DNA of 7,319 nucleotides from contig JAQUZK010000067.1 of NCBI GenBank assembly GCA_028691335.1, forward strand, positions 1 to 7,319. The letters run 5' to 3'. The translations under genes and the position numbers were made by a program. Every line of letters begins with the position of its first letter. The stretch's first letter is position 1. Below the pieces are notes generated by a model. The model saw only the letters and a list, made by a program, of their open reading frames with translations, was not told the origin of the DNA and ran no database searches. This document shows positions 5,827-7,319 of this stretch, one piece after another. Origin of the DNA: Candidatus Izemoplasmatales bacterium (GTDB taxonomy: Bacteria; Bacillota_I; Bacilli_A; Izemoplasmatales; Hujiaoplasmataceae).

Positions 5827-5856
5827 TTAAGAGGGATACCTTGGGTATCCCATTTA
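5827..5856 (-). terminator. Hairpin between ftsH and rqcP (terminator or attenuator)
   Basis: On the minus strand GGGATACC and GGTATCCC form a perfect 8-bp stem around the 3-nt loop CAA (plus-strand positions 5833-5851). After a 2x2 internal loop, AT pairs extend it on each side. It lies 8 nt after the ftsH stop and ends close to the rqcP Shine-Dalgarno. The following T tract is interrupted (TCTTAAATTTT), so it may only partly terminate ftsH transcripts, or may act as an mRNA processing or stability element. The fold is seen directly; its function is inferred. Confidence 0.6.
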
Positions 5857-5864
5857 AAATTTTC

Positions 5865-7319
5865 TTAAGATTCTACTGAATTTTCAGGTTTCGTTTCTAT
5901 CGAGTCATCTTTTGAATCTTCATCAACTTTATTTGAACCAAGTTCTTCAGCTAATACATCATCCCAACGGGAAAGTTTATTTGTTTCTACAATTTCATCA
6001 ATATCTTCTTTAGTTAATGTTTCAACCTCTAATAAATAATGTGCGATTGTATTTAATAAAGTCAAGTTTTTTTGAATTAGTTCTTTAGCTTTTTCGTAAC
6101 ATTCATGTACTATTCCACGAACTTCTTTATCAATTTCAGTAGCTATTTGTTCTGAAAAATTCTTTGATTTTCCATAATCTCTACCTAAGAAGACAGTTTC
6201 GCCATCCTTTTCATAAGTGATTGGCCCTAATCTTTCGCTCATACCATATTCAGTAATCATAGATCTAGCAATAGAAGTAGAACGTTGTAAATCGTTATGA
6301 GCTCCTGTAGATATTTCGTTAAAAGTGATTTCTTCAGCTACTCTACCACCTAATAAACCAATAATCATTTCTAATAAGTCGTTTTTAGTTTGTAAGAAAG
6401 CTTGTTCTTCCTTAGGTAACATTAAGTTGTATCCGCCAGCCTGTCCACGAGGAATAATAGTTACTTTGTGAACGATATTAGCATTTTCTAATTTTATACC
6501 AATAACCGCATGACCGGCTTCATGGAAAGCAATAATTTCTTTTTCTTTCTTTGAAAAAACTCGAGATTTTTTTGCTGGGCCCATCATAACTCTATCAACA
6601 GCTTCATCTATATGTGATAATTCTATTTGATTTTTGTTTTCCCTAGCCGCAAGAAGCGCTGCTTCATTCATTAAGTTTTCTAAATCAGCACCTGTAAAAC
6701 CTGGAGTTCGTCTAGCTATTTCTTGGAAAGTAATTTCCGGATTAATTTTTTTGTTGCGAGAATGAACCTTTAATATTTCAACTCTACCTTTAATATCAGG
6801 TCTACCAACATAAACTTGTCTATCAAATCTTCCTGGTCTCATTAAAGCAGGGTCAAGAATATCTACACGATTTGTAGCTGCCATAACGATAACGCCAGAA
6901 TTATGTCCAAAGCCATCCATTTCAACTAATAATTGATTAAGTGTTTGTTCTCTTTCATCATGACCTCCACCAAGGCCTGTTCCTCTTTGTCTACCTACCG
7001 CATCAATTTCATCGATAAATAAAATACATGGAGCGTGGCTTTTAGCTGTCTTAAACATGTCTCTAACACGAGAAGCACCAACACCTACAAACATTTCTAA
7101 AAAGTCAGAACCAGAAACAAAATAGAAAGGAACCTTAGCTTCACCAGCAACTGCTCTAGCAATTAAAGTTTTACCAGTTCCTGGAGGACCAACTAGAAGG
7201 ACACCTCTAGGTATTCTAGCTCCTAACTCCATGTACTTTTTCGGATTCTTTAAGAAATCAATAATTTCTTTCAATTCTTCTTTTTCTTCGTCAGCTCCAG
7301 CTACATCTTCAAATGTAGT
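5865..7319 (-). CDS. ftsH: ATP-dependent zinc metalloprotease FtsH (5' end outside window)
   Basis: This membrane-bound AAA+ protease unfolds and degrades membrane and regulatory proteins as a hexamer. The frame is open to the right edge and reads TTFEDVAGADEEKEE, so 484 residues are visible and roughly 150 N-terminal residues, with the two membrane helices, are missing. In visible numbering, Walker A GPPGTGKT is at 44-51, the pore loop FVG at 77-79, Walker B ILFIDE at 99-104, the second region of homology with ATNR and the arginine-finger stretch RPGRFDR at about 148-167, the zinc site HEAGH at 266-270, and the third zinc ligand Asp343 in STGAHNDLQ. All catalytic residues are intact. The last 45 or so residues are a divergent acidic tail, ending KPENSVES, as is usual for the family. 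Downstream rqcP may be in the same operon, which would group two protein quality-control factors. Confidence 0.97.
   Translation of the reverse strand, partial: TTFEDVAGADEEKEELKEIIDFLKNPKKYMELGARIPRGVLLVGPPGTGKTLIARAVAGEAKVPFYFVSGSDFLEMFVGVGASRVRDMFKTAKSHAPCILFIDEIDAVGRQRGTGLGGGHDEREQTLNQLLVEMDGFGHNSGVIVMAATNRVDILDPALMRPGRFDRQVYVGRPDIKGRVEILKVHSRNKKINPEITFQEIARRTPGFTGADLENLMNEAALLAARENKNQIELSHIDEAVDRVMMGPAKKSRVFSKKEKEIIAFHEAGHAVIGIKLENANIVHKVTIIPRGQAGGYNLMLPKEEQAFLQTKNDLLEMIIGLLGGRVAEEITFNEISTGAHNDLQRSTSIARSMITEYGMSERLGPITYEKDGETVFLGRDYGKSKNFSEQIATEIDKEVRGIVHECYEKAKELIQKNLTLLNTIAHYLLEVETLTKEDIDEIVETNKLSRWDDVLAEELGSNKVDEDSKDDSIETKPENSVES

Noticed and set aside
7272..7274. ftsH start at a TTG codon at 7274
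   Set aside because: This TTG is an internal Leu codon. The frame continues to the window edge with the conserved FtsH linker TTFEDVAGADEEKEE, so the true start lies outside.

Overview
The window is an AT-rich, tightly packed piece of a bacterial chromosome. It carries ordinary housekeeping genes plus one unrecognised gene pair. Three features point to a low-GC Gram-positive lineage: the codon bias, the strong AGGAG-type ribosome binding sites, and close matches to Bacillus-type FtsH, RqcP and class II aldolase. TGA ends two genes (the 192-aa gene at 1480-2058 and rqcP) and tryptophan is TGG, so the genetic code is standard. That excludes Mycoplasma/Spiroplasma but fits Acholeplasma- or Izemoplasma-like Mollicutes relatives or other small-genome Firmicutes. 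The genus is an inference.

Left half, plus strand. The C-terminal 155 codons of a YfcC/DcuC-family carboxylate or amino-acid transporter enter from the left edge. Next comes class II fructose-bisphosphate aldolase (fba), with a clean sigma-A-like promoter (TTTACA, 17 bp, TATAAT), a perfect AGGAGG site and a hairpin terminator. Two coupled genes follow. The first encodes an unrecognised soluble, acidic, helical 192-aa protein. The second encodes a 307-aa membrane-anchored protein with two N-terminal membrane helices, a TPR-like helical domain and a very acidic tail. This pair ends at a strong hairpin that probably terminates transcription from both sides.

Right half, minus strand, reading right to left. 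A partial ftsH (AAA+ ATPase and zinc protease domains; its N-terminal membrane part lies beyond the window) is followed by a conspicuous intergenic hairpin and then rqcP, the S4-domain factor of ribosome-associated quality control. A zinc/manganese-type ABC transporter substrate-binding lipoprotein with a His-rich loop comes next, from its own promoter. Ten bases after it, lysS (lysyl-tRNA synthetase) is probably on the same transcript. FtsH and RqcP are both protein quality-control factors. The metal-binding lipoprotein lies between translation genes without its permease or ATPase, and its metal site lacks the usual third and fourth ligands.

I see no mobile elements, CRISPR arrays, tRNA or rRNA genes, and no gene-free stretch longer than about 75 bases. 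I did not find a convincing new system. The best candidates for follow-up are the unknown 192-aa/TPR membrane protein pair, the atypical metal site of the lipoprotein, and the hairpin between ftsH and rqcP.
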